Positions 1 to 9,715 of a stretch of 64,000 nt of DNA are shown here, one piece after another. Origin of the DNA: Marinobacter sp. es.042 (GTDB lineage: Bacteria; Pseudomonadota; Gammaproteobacteria; Pseudomonadales; Oleiphilaceae); NCBI RefSeq assembly GCF_900188315.1, contig NZ_LT897781.1, positions 2,232,001 to 2,296,000 of the forward strand, read 5' to 3'. The position numbers and the translations under genes are program-made. Every line of letters begins with the position of its first letter. Positions within the stretch are counted from its first letter, which is position 1. The notes beneath the pieces were generated by a model. It had not been told where the DNA came from and ran no database searches. It worked only from the letters and a program-made list of their open reading frames with translations.

Positions 1-1
1 A

Positions 2-247
2 GTCGATCGCTCGGACACCCTGTACCGGTTCACGCCAGAGGGGGAGAGCACCCGGATGGTGTGGATCCAGCACACGGACCCCAACGGAGCGCTACCCGGC
101 TGGCTGGTGAACTCCCTGCTGGTGGATATTCCCGTGAGGTCGATGGAAGCGCTGGAACGCGTTGCCAACAGTAAAAAGTACCAGGGGCACCAACTGGTTT
201 ATGACGAGCAGGGCCAACTGACCGGCCTTCGCACCAACAAACCCTGA
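2..247 (+). CDS. START-domain lipid-binding protein, C-terminal part (5' truncated)
   Basis: The frame is open from base 2 to the TGA at 245-247 and gives the last 81 residues of a protein that begins before the window. The visible part (V-D-R-S-D-T-L-Y-R-F near its beginning, then PGWLVNSLLVDIPVRSMEAL) has the pattern of the end of bacterial START domains, which form a hydrophobic pocket for a lipid or other small ligand. In this family the final long helix (here about the last 45 residues) closes the pocket. No signal peptide can be judged because the N-terminus is missing. The next gene starts 82 bases downstream on the same strand. The domain call rests on pattern recognition of one segment; the ligand is unknown. 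Confidence 0.6.
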   Translation, partial: VDRSDTLYRFTPEGESTRMVWIQHTDPNGALPGWLVNSLLVDIPVRSMEALERVANSKKYQGHQLVYDEQGQLTGLRTNKP

Positions 248-329
248 GTCCCGGCGCACAGTAAGGGATGACGCGCGGAGTATCACGCGCTAAGCTTTAT
301 GAAAGGACTCTAGAAGGCAGCCCAGATCA

Positions 330-821
330 ATGACCGTTCTCGCCTACGAGATCATGACACCCAGCATCAAGGCCGTCCCGCAATCCTGGACCATGGACCG
401 GTTGGCCCGCTTCCTCACCGACAACGAGATAACCGGCAGCCCCGTCACCGATGACGACGGCGAAATTGTCGGCATTGCCACTCTTAAAGACATCACCGAA
501 TTCCGTTGGAACGCCACGCGGTCAGATGCCGGCCGGCATCTGACTCCCGAAGAGCGGGAGGAAGCCCGACGCCTGCGAATGGTGATCTTTGAGGAAATGG
601 GCAAGGTGCCGGTAGAAGTCCGGGACATCATGACCCCCATCGTTTTATCGGTTGACGAGAAGACGCCGGTGCGCGACATTGCGAATATCATGATGCGCGA
701 GCACCTGCACCGGATCTTTGTCACCAATGATTCAAAAATTACCGGCATCATAACGACTTACGATATGCTGAAAGTGATCTCGGATGAGGAACTCACGCAA
801 CGCTGCGCCGATAACGACTGA
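330..821 (+). CDS. CBS-domain pair protein
   Basis: A 163-residue protein made almost entirely of two CBS motifs. The first covers about residues 5-62 (IMTPSIKAVP, ending GIATLKDITEF) and the second about 98-155 (IMTPIVLSVDEKTP, ending GIITTYDML). A charged helical linker (about 65-95, rich in Glu and Arg) joins them. Tandem CBS modules usually fold as a Bateman module that binds adenine nucleotides and acts as an energy or ionic sensor. No catalytic domain is attached, so this is a stand-alone module that would act on a partner. It ends 24 bases before the phoH-like gene on the same strand, so co-transcription is likely. The ATG at 330 is the first start before the first motif. The partner is unknown. 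Confidence 0.85.
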   Translation: MTVLAYEIMTPSIKAVPQSWTMDRLARFLTDNEITGSPVTDDDGEIVGIATLKDITEFRWNATRSDAGRHLTPEEREEARRLRMVIFEEMGKVPVEVRDIMTPIVLSVDEKTPVRDIANIMMREHLHRIFVTNDSKITGIITTYDMLKVISDEELTQRCADND

Positions 822-845
822 GCCACCAGAGAGGTAGCGCCACTT

Positions 846-2231
846 ATGCCCAGAGCACCGCAAGCTCGCCGAAAGATGTACGTCCTCGACACCAACGTCC
901 TGATCCACGACCCGAACGCCCTCCTCAACTTTGAAGAACACGATGTCATCATCCCGATGACGGTCCTCGAAGAACTCGACAGCCTCAAATCCGGCAAGCA
1001 AGCCGTGGCCGCTGACTGCCGTCAGGCCATCCGCAACATCGATAAGTTGCTTGGCGATGCCAGCCCGAAGGTGATCGAGAAAGGTGTTCCCATCGTGCGT
1101 GGCAAGAGGGCCGAACCCCTGGGCACTCTTTCGATCCTGATGAGCACCGGTGACAGTGGCAACCATTCGCTGCCAGAGCATCTGAACGATAACAAGATCA
1201 TCAACACCCTGGCCGCGCTCCAGAATCGCCACAAGTCCCGGGACATTATTCTGGTGTCGAAAGACATCAACATGCGCCTCAAGGCAAGGGGCTTCGGCGT
1301 CGAAGCTCAGGACTACCACAACGACCAGTTGCTCGATGACATTGACCTTCTGCCCAAGGGCTACCGGGAATTCCCCAACTCCTTCTGGGACACCATCGAG
1401 AAAGTGGAGACTGTTCAGCGGGAGGGTTCGACCGAACATATCCTCAAGCGGGAGGGCGAGCTGGCGAAGCTGAACATCAATGAATTCGTCATCGATCAAA
1501 TGGGCTTCGTCGGAAAGGTGGTGGACCTCTCCGACGACCAGTTGATCATCAAGGACCTTCACCAACACGACCTGATGAACGAGGAAGTCTGGGGTCTGGT
1601 TCCCCGGGACATCTATCAGGCCATGGCGCTGAACCTGCTCCTGGACCCGGACATTCACCTTGTCAACCTCACCGGCTCCGCCGGCTCGGGCAAAACCATC
1701 CTGGCGCTGGCTGCGTGTATCGAGATGACCGTGGCCAGCAAGCTCTACAAGCGCATTATTGCCACCCGCTCCACCCAGGGCCTCGACGAGGACATCGGGT
1801 TCCTGCCCGGCACTGAAGCCGAGAAAATGGAGCCCTGGCTGGGCGCCATCGTCGACAACCTGGAAGCGCTCCACGAGGACGACGAGAACATGACCGCCAG
1901 CGTCGACTACATCCTCAGCAAGGTGCCCCTGCACTTCAAATCCATGAACTACATTCGGGGACGCAGCTTCCAGCACAGCCTGATCATTATCGATGAATCA
2001 CAGAACCTGACGCCCCATCAGATCAAGACCATCATTACCCGGGCCGGCAACGGGTCAAAGGTGATCTGCCTCGGCAACCTTGCGCAGATCGATACGCCCT
2101 ACCTGAGCGCCCTGAGTTCGGGCCTCACCTACATGACCGAACGATTCAAGCGCTTTCGACATGGCGCTCACATCCACCTGCAGGGTGTTCCCCGGTCGCT
2201 ACTGGCAGAATTTGCCGAAGCCAATCTCTGA
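846..2231 (+). CDS. PIN-PhoH family ATPase (PhoH2/YlaK type)
   Basis: A 461-residue protein with an N-terminal PIN nuclease-like domain (about 10-150, opening MYVLDTNVLIHDP with the expected acidic residues) and a C-terminal PhoH ATPase domain (about 250-455). Walker A is GSAGSGKT near residue 276 and Walker B is IIIDES near 380. PIN-PhoH fusions are established as RNA helicase/RNase enzymes of the PhoH2 type, and some are induced by phosphate or oxidative stress. The role of this copy is inferred. A GAGG ribosome site sits 11 bases before the ATG at 846. The gene follows the CBS protein by 24 bases and is closed by a strong terminator at 2261-2284. Length fits the family. Confidence 0.92.
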   Translation: MPRAPQARRKMYVLDTNVLIHDPNALLNFEEHDVIIPMTVLEELDSLKSGKQAVAADCRQAIRNIDKLLGDASPKVIEKGVPIVRGKRAEPLGTLSILMSTGDSGNHSLPEHLNDNKIINTLAALQNRHKSRDIILVSKDINMRLKARGFGVEAQDYHNDQLLDDIDLLPKGYREFPNSFWDTIEKVETVQREGSTEHILKREGELAKLNINEFVIDQMGFVGKVVDLSDDQLIIKDLHQHDLMNEEVWGLVPRDIYQAMALNLLLDPDIHLVNLTGSAGSGKTILALAACIEMTVASKLYKRIIATRSTQGLDEDIGFLPGTEAEKMEPWLGAIVDNLEALHEDDENMTASVDYILSKVPLHFKSMNYIRGRSFQHSLIIIDESQNLTPHQIKTIITRAGNGSKVICLGNLAQIDTPYLSALSSGLTYMTERFKRFRHGAHIHLQGVPRSLLAEFAEANL

Positions 2232-2260
2232 CATTGGCGAGCGTTTAAAGAACAAAAAAA

Positions 2261-2284
2261 GGGGCAGAATCCGAGTTCTGCCCC
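2261..2284. terminator. Bidirectional intrinsic terminator
   Basis: The 9-bp stem GGGGCAGAA / TTCTGCCCC has a six-base loop. It is preceded by seven A residues on the plus strand and followed by TTT. It lies between the convergent phoH-like gene (ends 2231) and the chemoreceptor (ends 2307), so it can serve both; the T-tract is better for the minus-strand gene. Confidence 0.85.
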
Positions 2285-2306
2285 TTTCGCATTTAGTCAG
2301 TAGTGC

Positions 2307-4001
2307 CTACACCCGATACCGACTGACCTGCTCTGACATCTCGGACGCCAGGTTCTTCAGTCGTTGAGTTGCGTCTCCGGCCCGACGGGTTCCCTGCGCC
2401 GTCTGTTCGGTAATCGCGACGATCTCATGCACGTTCTGATTAATGGTCTCGGAAACGCTGGTCTGCTCTTCGGCGGCACTGGCAATCTGTGTATTCATGT
2501 CCGTGATCGTTGCCACAGCCTGACCAATGCGCTGCAGCGCATCGTTGACCTGCCGGGTTTCTTCCACGGTCGCTTCGCTGCGCTCACTGATGGAAGCAAT
2601 TACCTTGACCGCATTCCCTGCCCCAGACTGAAGCCGCTCAATCATATCCTGGATTTCCTGGGTGCTCTGCTGGGTCCGGCGAGCCAGCGTTCGAACTTCG
2701 TCAGCCACCACGGCAAAACCCCGACCAGCCTCGCCGGCCCGTGCCGCTTCGATCGCAGCGTTGAGGGCCAACAGGTTGGTCTGATCAGCAATTTCGCGAA
2801 TGACCTCCAGGACACTATCGATCCGGCGAGAGTCAGCGCCAAGCTGCTCGATAACCCGAACGCCTTCTCCCACCTGCTCGGAGAGCCCGCCAATAACTTC
2901 CGTAGCCTGATGAACCAGGCCCTGGGCATCGCAAACCTGTCCATTGGCATGATCGGCGGCCGTGGAGGCTTCACTCGCGTTGCTCGCAACCTCCTGGGCA
3001 GCTGCGGTCATTTCGTTCATCGCCGTTGCCACCTGATCACTCTCGGATTTCTGTCGCTCGACGCCCTGCTCGGCTTCAGTCATGACCTGGTTCAGGTCAG
3101 CCGTGGCCTCGTTCAGCGTGCGGGTAGACGACAGCACGCGTTCAACCAGTCCGTGCACCTGGTCGGCGAAACTGTTAAAGGCAGTCGCCAACTGTCCAAG
3201 TTCATCCTTGCCGGAAACGTCAAGACGACGGGTCAGGTCTCCATCACCGCTGGCGATGTCGTTCATTGCCGACACGGCCGATTTCAGGGGCCGAATGATG
3301 CTGCGGACCACGATCAGGGCAAGCAGGACGATCAGCGCCAATGCGACAAGTGAGGTGCTGACTGAGCCTATCACGGCGTCCTCGAGTGAAGTCCCCACCT
3401 GGTTTTCCATCGCCGCTACCTGGGCCTCGAGGCCGTCAATCCAGAAGCCGGTGCCGATCATCACACCCCACTTGGGCAGCATTTCCGCATAGCCCAGCTT
3501 GGGCGCTACTTGTCCGGTTTCGCTGTTTTTCCAACCATAAGGCACATAACCGCCGCCATTGCGCGCCGCCTTTACCAGCTCACGAATCAGGAAGGTTCCG
3601 TTGGGATCCTGGAAGTCCCAGAGATTTTTACCTTCCAGAGACTGGTTGACGCCGTGCATCACATTGACACCCCGGGTGTCGTACGCAAAAAAATAACCGG
3701 TGCTTCCCGAATCGTTAAAACGCAGCTGTCGCAGGATCTCCCACGCTTTCTCGCGCACTTCCGGATCGTCTGCGGACCCAGGCTGATTGTAGAGATGCTC
3801 GATGGAAGACTTTGCAACGGCCAGATAATTCTGCAGTTCCTGGCGTTTACTCTCTTCCATATCGGACGAGAAACCGGCAACGGCCTCTTCGCCAATAGCA
3901 CTGGCCTGGTTAAGGTTGTAACTGGTCAGGAATGCCGTGAGCACAATCACCGGCACCAGGGCCAGCAACAGTACCCGTGTCTGGATGGTCAGGTTTTTCA
4001 T
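2307..4001 (-). CDS. Methyl-accepting chemotaxis protein with single Cache sensor
   Basis: A 564-residue transmembrane chemoreceptor. TM1 is about residues 8-28. A periplasmic sCache_2-like domain covers about 35-205 ([15 protein letters not shown], then [12 protein letters not shown]). TM2 is about 211-233, HAMP about 234-290, and the rest is a long coiled coil with the signalling tip [18 protein letters not shown] and flanking methylation helices. Single-Cache receptors often bind small carboxylates, but the ligand cannot be read here. The start is placed at ATG 4001 ([10 protein letters not shown]); a 25-residue upstream extension is open but lies before the transmembrane signal and looks non-coding. 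The gene lies 154 bases downstream of the DctD-like regulator on the same strand. Output would go to CheA/CheW, not present in the window. Confidence 0.93.
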   Translation of the reverse strand: MKNLTIQTRVLLLALVPVIVLTAFLTSYNLNQASAIGEEAVAGFSSDMEESKRQELQNYLAVAKSSIEHLYNQPGSADDPEVREKAWEILRQLRFNDSGSTGYFFAYDTRGVNVMHGVNQSLEGKNLWDFQDPNGTFLIRELVKAARNGGGYVPYGWKNSETGQVAPKLGYAEMLPKWGVMIGTGFWIDGLEAQVAAMENQVGTSLEDAVIGSVSTSLVALALIVLLALIVVRSIIRPLKSAVSAMNDIASGDGDLTRRLDVSGKDELGQLATAFNSFADQVHGLVERVLSSTRTLNEATADLNQVMTEAEQGVERQKSESDQVATAMNEMTAAAQEVASNASEASTAADHANGQVCDAQGLVHQATEVIGGLSEQVGEGVRVIEQLGADSRRIDSVLEVIREIADQTNLLALNAAIEAARAGEAGRGFAVVADEVRTLARRTQQSTQEIQDMIERLQSGAGNAVKVIASISERSEATVEETRQVNDALQRIGQAVATITDMNTQIASAAEEQTSVSETINQNVHEIVAITEQTAQGTRRAGDATQRLKNLASEMSEQVSRYRV

Positions 4002-4155
4002 GACTGGTCGTCTTTTTGGTTTAGTGATCAATTCGCCGGGCAATCCGGCATGGAAAAAGTCGCAAAGACTACGCAAAAACCCGGGGCAATATCATTGATG
4101 ATACTGCGTAGTTTGTTTCCAGCCTGTAACCATGCCAGTAAATTTTTGTTGCTCA

Positions 4156-5508
4156 TCAATCCTTGAACTGGGCTTTGTCCAACCCATGCTTGCGCATCTT
4201 GTCGTACAGGGTTTTCCGGGCAATACCGAGCTGGACCATGGTGTCCTTGATGCTGCCATTGCTGGCATTCAGGGCGCTGATAATGGCGGAACGCTCGAAA
4301 CCGTCCATCATTTCGGCGAGCGTCTGTCGACCCGCCACATTGGCGGTATCCGCAGGTTCGTTCTCATCCAGCGCTGCCGGCCCCAGCAGGACATAACGTT
4401 CAGCCAGGTTCCGAAGTTCGCGAACGTTGCCGGGCCATGAATGTTGCATCAGCCGGGCGGCCTGACCAGCATCAAGCGGTATGCTCTCCCGATCGTAACG
4501 GGCCGCGGCAATCAGCACGAAATGATGGAACAGCAGAGGAATGTCCTCTTTCCGCTCTCTCAACGGCGGGATGTCAACTTTGACCACATTCAGCCGGTAA
4601 TAGAGATCGGGCCGGAATTCGCCGTCGTCACTGAGCTTTTTCAAATCCGCCTTGGTGGCGGCAATGATCCGGACATCCACCTCCTGAACCTGGTTACTGC
4701 CCAGACGTTCTACCCTTTGTTCTTCCAGCACCCGCAGGAGTTTCACCTGCAAGGGCATGGGCATACTTTCAACCTCATCCAGGAACAGGGTGCCCTTGTG
4801 GGCGTGCTCGATCTTGCCGATACGGCGCTTTTCAGCCCCGGTGAACGCCCCGGCCTCATGGCCAAACAACTCGCTTTCAATCAGGTTCTCGGGCACCGCG
4901 CCGCAGTTGATTGCCACAAAGTTGTAGGCGCTGCGTCCACTGTTCTCATGAATATATCGGGCCAGCGCATCCTTCCCGGACCCTGTTTCGCCATGCAAGA
5001 GGATATTGGCCGAGATGTCGAGGATGGGATCAATGGTCGCCATGACCTTTTGCATCAACGGCGAATCCCCCAACATTCGTGGACCGGGTCTGGCCAGGTG
5101 CCGCAGCTGTGCTTTCAGTCGCCGGTTCTCGAGGGCGAGATGCCGTTTTTCCAGGGCATGGCGGAGCAGCTCTATCAGTTCATCATGATCAAACGGCTTC
5201 TCGATAAAGTCGTAAGCGCCCTGCTGCATGGCTGTTACCGCCGTGCTTATGTCGCCCTGCCCGGTCAGAATGATCACGGGAATGGTGTTATCGATAGCTC
5301 GAAGCCGGTCCAGCATCTCCAGGCCGTTCATCTCCGGCATGTTGTAGTCGCAGAGAACCACGCCGTCGTAATCGGCGTTGATATGTCCTAGCGCCGATGG
5401 CGCATCTTCGAAGCAGCTGACCGGCAACTCCTCCAGGGTCAGTGTCTGGGCAATGGCCTGGCGGATGTGTGGATCGTCGTCCACAAAGATTACCGAGGGT
5501 TCTGTCAT
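4156..5508 (-). CDS. dctD: DctD-like sigma-54-dependent response regulator
   Basis: A 450-residue NtrC-class activator. The receiver domain (1-120) carries the acidic pocket DDD near residue 10 and the phosphorylated Asp at 54 (VVLCDYNMPEMNG). The AAA+ domain (about 145-375) has Walker A GETGSGKD, the GAFTGA loop that contacts sigma-54, and the Walker B segment GTLFLDEVESM. A Fis-type helix-turn-helix ends the protein (about 405-445). Its ATG overlaps the stop of the kinase gene by 4 bases, so the two are translationally coupled. The likely target is the TAXI-TRAP transporter operon just upstream, which has a sigma-54 site at 10768-10783. The symbol is by family resemblance; the real inducer may not be a C4-dicarboxylate. 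Confidence 0.9.
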   Translation of the reverse strand: MTEPSVIFVDDDPHIRQAIAQTLTLEELPVSCFEDAPSALGHINADYDGVVLCDYNMPEMNGLEMLDRLRAIDNTIPVIILTGQGDISTAVTAMQQGAYDFIEKPFDHDELIELLRHALEKRHLALENRRLKAQLRHLARPGPRMLGDSPLMQKVMATIDPILDISANILLHGETGSGKDALARYIHENSGRSAYNFVAINCGAVPENLIESELFGHEAGAFTGAEKRRIGKIEHAHKGTLFLDEVESMPMPLQVKLLRVLEEQRVERLGSNQVQEVDVRIIAATKADLKKLSDDGEFRPDLYYRLNVVKVDIPPLRERKEDIPLLFHHFVLIAAARYDRESIPLDAGQAARLMQHSWPGNVRELRNLAERYVLLGPAALDENEPADTANVAGRQTLAEMMDGFERSAIISALNASNGSIKDTMVQLGIARKTLYDKMRKHGLDKAQFKD

Positions 5509-7319
5509 TCCATGGCCTCCCGCTTCTTGAGGGTTACGACGAATTCTGCGCCCGGCCCATCCCGACGGTTACGACCGGTCAGGCTGCCACCCAGCGCATC
5601 CACGATCTGGCGCGATATGGAAAGCCCCAGGCCCAGTCCCTGCTTGACCGATTTGGTGGTAAAAAAGGGCTCGAAAATCTGTTCGGTGTCGCCCTGCAAT
5701 CCCGGCCCGTTATCGCGCACCAGGCATTTCCAGCACTGCTCGGTTTCTTCTATATCGATCCGGATTTCCGGCCGTGCACCACCCTCTACCGCCTGAACCG
5801 CATTCGCCATCAGGTTAACCATAACCTGCTCTATCCGTATCAGGTCGCCGTGGCACATCACCGGCGAGTCCGGACGGTGCCACTGGATATCGATTTCCGA
5901 ACTCGATTGCTGGGCAACGATAATTTTCAGAGATGCATCAATCGGTTGCCGGAGATCCACCACCGCTGGCGGGCCTTCGGATTTGCGCGCAAACACTTTG
6001 AACTGCCGGGTCAGCTCCGCCATCTTGTCACACAGGAGGATGATTTCTGACAGATTAGCATCCACCATCTCCCCGGCACCTTTCTCAAGGAAGCGGCGGC
6101 TGTTTCGGGCGTAGGTCTGAATGGCCGTCAGGGGCTGGTTCATTTCATGGTTGAGGCCCGCGGACATCTGCCCCAGCACCGCCAGTTTTGCAGCCTGGAT
6201 CAGCTCCTGCTGTGTTTCCCGCAGCTCGGTTTGGGTGCGTTCTCGCTCCCGGATCTCCTCCACCAGTTTGCGATTGGAGTTCTCCAGGTCTGCGGTTCGC
6301 TCGGCCACGCTTCGCTCCAGCTGCTCGCCCCGAAGAGCCAGTTCAGCCTCGCGCCGGTAGCGCTCGCGCAGGTACAGCCAGGTCAACAGGCCACCAAAGA
6401 ACAGCGCCGCGCCACCGACCGCAAAACCCAGCCGGGTCCAGACGACCGAGCGAGTGCTCACCATGACTTGAAGTGTCCAGTCCATCCTTGGCAGAGGCGT
6501 GCGTACGCTCAGATACTCCCGGGGTTTGCCACTGTCCTGGATGCGGACCGTTGCTGACTGCTCCAGAAGCCCCCAGGGGGTTCCCAACGTTTTCAGTGCC
6601 ATTGGCGTCAAATCACGGTCTGGATAACGCCGGCGGGAATACTCGTCGGGCACGGCATCGGCCATCCCCGAGAAATTGCGGTAAAGCCAGTCCTGCCTGC
6701 TCGCGAGAAAACTGATGCCATTATGATCAAGCACGACCATCTCCGCCTCTCGCAAGCCAGCAGGGCGATCCCATTGGGATTCCAGTTCGTGAACCAGAAC
6801 CTTCACGGCGACCACCCCGATAATCTGGCCGCCCTCGTCCCGAACCGGATGCGAGAAATACAGACCCCGAACGCCAGACATCAGGCCGAGGGCGAAATAG
6901 ATCGCCGAATCGCCCGACTCCATCGCCTCATAGAAATACGGCCGGAAATTGAAATTCCGCCCGACAAAACTGTCTGGCTGCAGGTAGTTGTTGGCTGCGA
7001 TCGTCAGGCCGCGAGTATCCATCAGGTAGACATCCGAACTGCCTACGATAGTGGCCATGCGCTGCATCTGTTCATTGGCCGAGAGAATAGCAGAGGGATT
7101 GTCAGGCGCCTCCAGCGCCCGTTGCAGTAACGGATGCTCGGCCATCAGCTCGGGCACCGGGAGATATCGGTTCAGTTCGTTGGCCACCAACTGGCGATAC
7201 CGGAAGGACTCCTCAAGGCTCTCCTGCTCCACCTGCCGGTATCCAACCCAGCCACCGAGCAGCCAGGCGGCCACCAGGGTCGCCACGAAAAGGAGAAAAA
7301 CGCCAATACGGTAAGGCAT
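5505..7319 (-). CDS. dctB: DctB-like sensor histidine kinase
   Basis: A 604-residue membrane kinase. TM1 is about residues 5-25. The periplasmic double-Cache-like sensor runs to about 285 and includes DVYLMDTRGLTIAANNY and GVVAVKVLVHELE. TM2 is about 295-315. A coiled coil leads to the HisKA box GLNHEMNQPLTAIQTYARN, where the His is the phosphorylation site. The ATPase domain has the N box (NLMANAVQAV), DNGPGL, and a GLGLGLSIS G2 box. This architecture matches DctB kinases that sense organic acids in the periplasm. It overlaps dctD by 4 bases. The TRAP transporter genes lie directly upstream in the same orientation, as expected for a dedicated sensor. The ligand is inferred to be the transporter substrate. 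Confidence 0.9.
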   Translation of the reverse strand: MPYRIGVFLLFVATLVAAWLLGGWVGYRQVEQESLEESFRYRQLVANELNRYLPVPELMAEHPLLQRALEAPDNPSAILSANEQMQRMATIVGSSDVYLMDTRGLTIAANNYLQPDSFVGRNFNFRPYFYEAMESGDSAIYFALGLMSGVRGLYFSHPVRDEGGQIIGVVAVKVLVHELESQWDRPAGLREAEMVVLDHNGISFLASRQDWLYRNFSGMADAVPDEYSRRRYPDRDLTPMALKTLGTPWGLLEQSATVRIQDSGKPREYLSVRTPLPRMDWTLQVMVSTRSVVWTRLGFAVGGAALFFGGLLTWLYLRERYRREAELALRGEQLERSVAERTADLENSNRKLVEEIRERERTQTELRETQQELIQAAKLAVLGQMSAGLNHEMNQPLTAIQTYARNSRRFLEKGAGEMVDANLSEIILLCDKMAELTRQFKVFARKSEGPPAVVDLRQPIDASLKIIVAQQSSSEIDIQWHRPDSPVMCHGDLIRIEQVMVNLMANAVQAVEGGARPEIRIDIEETEQCWKCLVRDNGPGLQGDTEQIFEPFFTTKSVKQGLGLGLSISRQIVDALGGSLTGRNRRDGPGAEFVVTLKKREAME

Positions 7320-7376
7320 AGGGTCCGGTTCCCGAAAAACCGCGGAAAGCCGCTAGAGTATAGCCAGGCCGGGTGC

Positions 7377-7414
7377 AGAACAACCGTGCGATGCTTCCAT
7401 AGCACGGTTGTTCT
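7377..7414 (-). terminator. Strong hairpin between TRAP permease and dctB
   Basis: A perfect 13-bp inverted repeat (AGAACAACCGTGC / GCACGGTTGTTCT) with a 12-base loop lies between the permease stop (7436) and the dctB start (7319). No T-tract follows, so it may act as a partial terminator or as a 3' stabiliser that separates transporter and regulator expression. Confidence 0.5.
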
Positions 7415-7435
7415 GACGCAGCCAGCAAGCCCCCG

Positions 7436-9625
7436 TTACAGGGCGCCAGCTGTGGCAAGGCGAGTTTTACGCTGCTTCTGGATGACGAACGCCAGGACCG
7501 CCAGGGCAATACCGGTGAGATCCGTCCAGAGCCCTCCCTCGATCATCAGCAACGCGGCCGCAATCAGCAGGAGTCGCGTTATCCAGGACGCGGAAATGCT
7601 CGCAAACCAACCGAGCACGCCGCCAGAAAGCATGTAAACGCCAAAGGTTGCGGTTACCAGTGCCCTCGCGATCTCGAACCAGCCGGCTTCCATCAACAGC
7701 GCGCCGTTGTAGAAGAACATGAAAGGCACGATGAACGCTGCGATGCCAATCCGGAACGAGGCCACGGAGGTTTCCATGGCATTGGCGCCCGATATGCCTG
7801 CAGCGGCATAGGAGGCCAGCGCAACCGGCGGTGTGATCGCGGAGACTACAGCGAAGTAGAACACGAAGAAGTGCGCCGTCAGCGGTTCAATACCCAACTG
7901 GACAAGGCCGGGCGCGACCACTGAGGCAGCTACCGCATAGGCCGCCGTGGTCGGCATCCCCATACCCAGTAGAATGGAAATGAACATGGCGAAGATCAGC
8001 GCCAGCAACTGGCTCGTGGCCGCAACGTCCAGCAACAGCACAGAGAAGCGCGCGCCCACTCCCGTCAGCGAAATCACGCCCACGATTACCCCGGCCGCTG
8101 CGCACACCACGATAATCTGGATCGCCATATAGGAAGCAATTTCCAGTGCCTGAAGGATATGCCGCAGACCCATCTTGTTGGGGGACAGCCAACTCACCAC
8201 AGCAGCTGAAACGGTCGCCAGGGTGCCGGCCCGGATCACCGAATAGCCCATGAACAAGGCGACGATCAGGATAATGATCGGCACGAACAGATAGCACTGC
8301 TTCATCATGGTTCTGAGCTTTGGCAGCTCGTCTTCACGCATGCCGCGCATGCCGGTCTTGGCGGCTTCAAAATCCACCATGAAGTAGACCGAGGCAAAAT
8401 ACAGGATCGCCGGAATGATCGCCGCGATGGCAATCTCGGTGTAGGGAATGCCGGTAATTTCCGCCATGATAAAGGCGCCGGCGCCCATGATCGGCGGCAT
8501 GATCTGACCACCGGTGGAAGCGGCCGCCTCGACAGCGCCCGCAGACTGCTTGCTGTAACCCACCTTTTTCATCAGCGGGATCGTCAGCGAACCGGTGGAT
8601 ACCACGTTGCCGGCACTGGTGCCGTTGATCATACCCATCAGGCCCGATGCAAAGATCGATACCTTGGCCGGGCCACCCCGGGAACGGCCGGCGGCCGCAA
8701 AGGCAAAGTTCACGAAGTAGTCGCCCACCTTTGAGGACTGCAGGAAGGCGGCAAAAATGATGAACAGGATGATGTATGTCGAAGACACCGCCGTGGTCGG
8801 CCCAAGGATCCCGGCATCGGTATACACCTGACTGAAGAACCGCTGAACCGAAAGCCCCGGGTAACCGAGGAAACCTGGCAGGTAGGGTCCTGCGAAAACA
8901 TAGGCCAGAAACACCAGACCGATGATCACCAGTGCCATCCCCGCCACGCGCCGGGTAAGTTCCATGATCAGGGCCGTGCCGGCAATTGCTGCAAACGAGA
9001 TACCCAACGGCGCAAAGGAGGTGCCGGTCGACATCCGCATGGACGTGTTATAAACCACCAGGAAATAGGCGGCCACGGCCAGCGAGCAGACGATCAACAC
9101 CAGGTCGGGCACACTGAATACCGATCGCTCGCGCTGATGAAACCAGCTCATGACGATACCAACACCGGTCGCCGCCAGCAGCGGCCAGCCAAAGTGCCAC
9201 ACCTCCAGTTCGATCGGAATCCGCATGGCGCCGTTCTGAACCATCTGCCAGAACGAAAATGTCTGATACAACACATAGAGAGCCGGCAGCATGGCACCGG
9301 CACTGATCCAGGTTGTCCAGCGGTGGCGGGCGCCGCCCTCTTCCGATGACACAAACCGGGCGCCGGCAAACAGAACAAAACCCAGCACCAGGGCACCGGC
9401 AATGTGCACAATCCGGAACGACCAGGTTTCCAGGGGCGCTATGTTCAGGGAATACAGGTGAAAGGCTGAATAGGCTATCGCCAGCAGCGCGACGAATTTC
9501 AGCAGGCCGCCTTCGAAAAGCCGGCGGTTGGCTTCGACCGGTTCCTCGTCCACGTTGTGCGCGAGTACATGGTCTTCGCCCACTTCAATGTCCGGAAGGT
9601 CTTTGGAATCTTGTTCGGTAGTCAT
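7436..9625 (-). CDS. TRAP transporter fused permease (TAXI-type, DctQM fusion)
   Basis: A 729-residue integral membrane protein. The N-terminal hydrophilic tail (about 1-35) is followed by a small-subunit-like block of helices and then a DctM-like block of many helices (GTSAGNVVSTGSLTIPLMKK, GGQIMPPIMGAGAFIMAEI, LGMGMPTTAAY). Fused permeases of this length pair with TAXI solute-binding proteins, and such a protein is encoded 90 bases upstream. TRAP systems are secondary transporters driven by ion gradients, commonly sodium. The start is placed at ATG 9625 (MTTEQDS); the 16-residue upstream extension shows no family signature. It is probably one transcript with the binding protein from the sigma-54 promoter at 10768-10783. 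The substrate is unknown; organic acids or amino acids are typical. Confidence 0.92.
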   Translation of the reverse strand: MTTEQDSKDLPDIEVGEDHVLAHNVDEEPVEANRRLFEGGLLKFVALLAIAYSAFHLYSLNIAPLETWSFRIVHIAGALVLGFVLFAGARFVSSEEGGARHRWTTWISAGAMLPALYVLYQTFSFWQMVQNGAMRIPIELEVWHFGWPLLAATGVGIVMSWFHQRERSVFSVPDLVLIVCSLAVAAYFLVVYNTSMRMSTGTSFAPLGISFAAIAGTALIMELTRRVAGMALVIIGLVFLAYVFAGPYLPGFLGYPGLSVQRFFSQVYTDAGILGPTTAVSSTYIILFIIFAAFLQSSKVGDYFVNFAFAAAGRSRGGPAKVSIFASGLMGMINGTSAGNVVSTGSLTIPLMKKVGYSKQSAGAVEAAASTGGQIMPPIMGAGAFIMAEITGIPYTEIAIAAIIPAILYFASVYFMVDFEAAKTGMRGMREDELPKLRTMMKQCYLFVPIIILIVALFMGYSVIRAGTLATVSAAVVSWLSPNKMGLRHILQALEIASYMAIQIIVVCAAAGVIVGVISLTGVGARFSVLLLDVAATSQLLALIFAMFISILLGMGMPTTAAYAVAASVVAPGLVQLGIEPLTAHFFVFYFAVVSAITPPVALASYAAAGISGANAMETSVASFRIGIAAFIVPFMFFYNGALLMEAGWFEIARALVTATFGVYMLSGGVLGWFASISASWITRLLLIAAALLMIEGGLWTDLTGIALAVLAFVIQKQRKTRLATAGAL

Positions 9626-9715
9626 GACACACCCTGCTTGCAGGCAAATCGGAGCCAGAACTCGGCTGGCCATACATTGCAGGAGGCTGCAGGGCAGCCT
9701 CCTGCTCGAGCACTG

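Noticed and set aside
732..1976. A 414-codon frame opposite the PhoH-like gene
   Set aside because: The plus-strand PIN-PhoH motifs are unambiguous; the opposite frame has no start context or motif.
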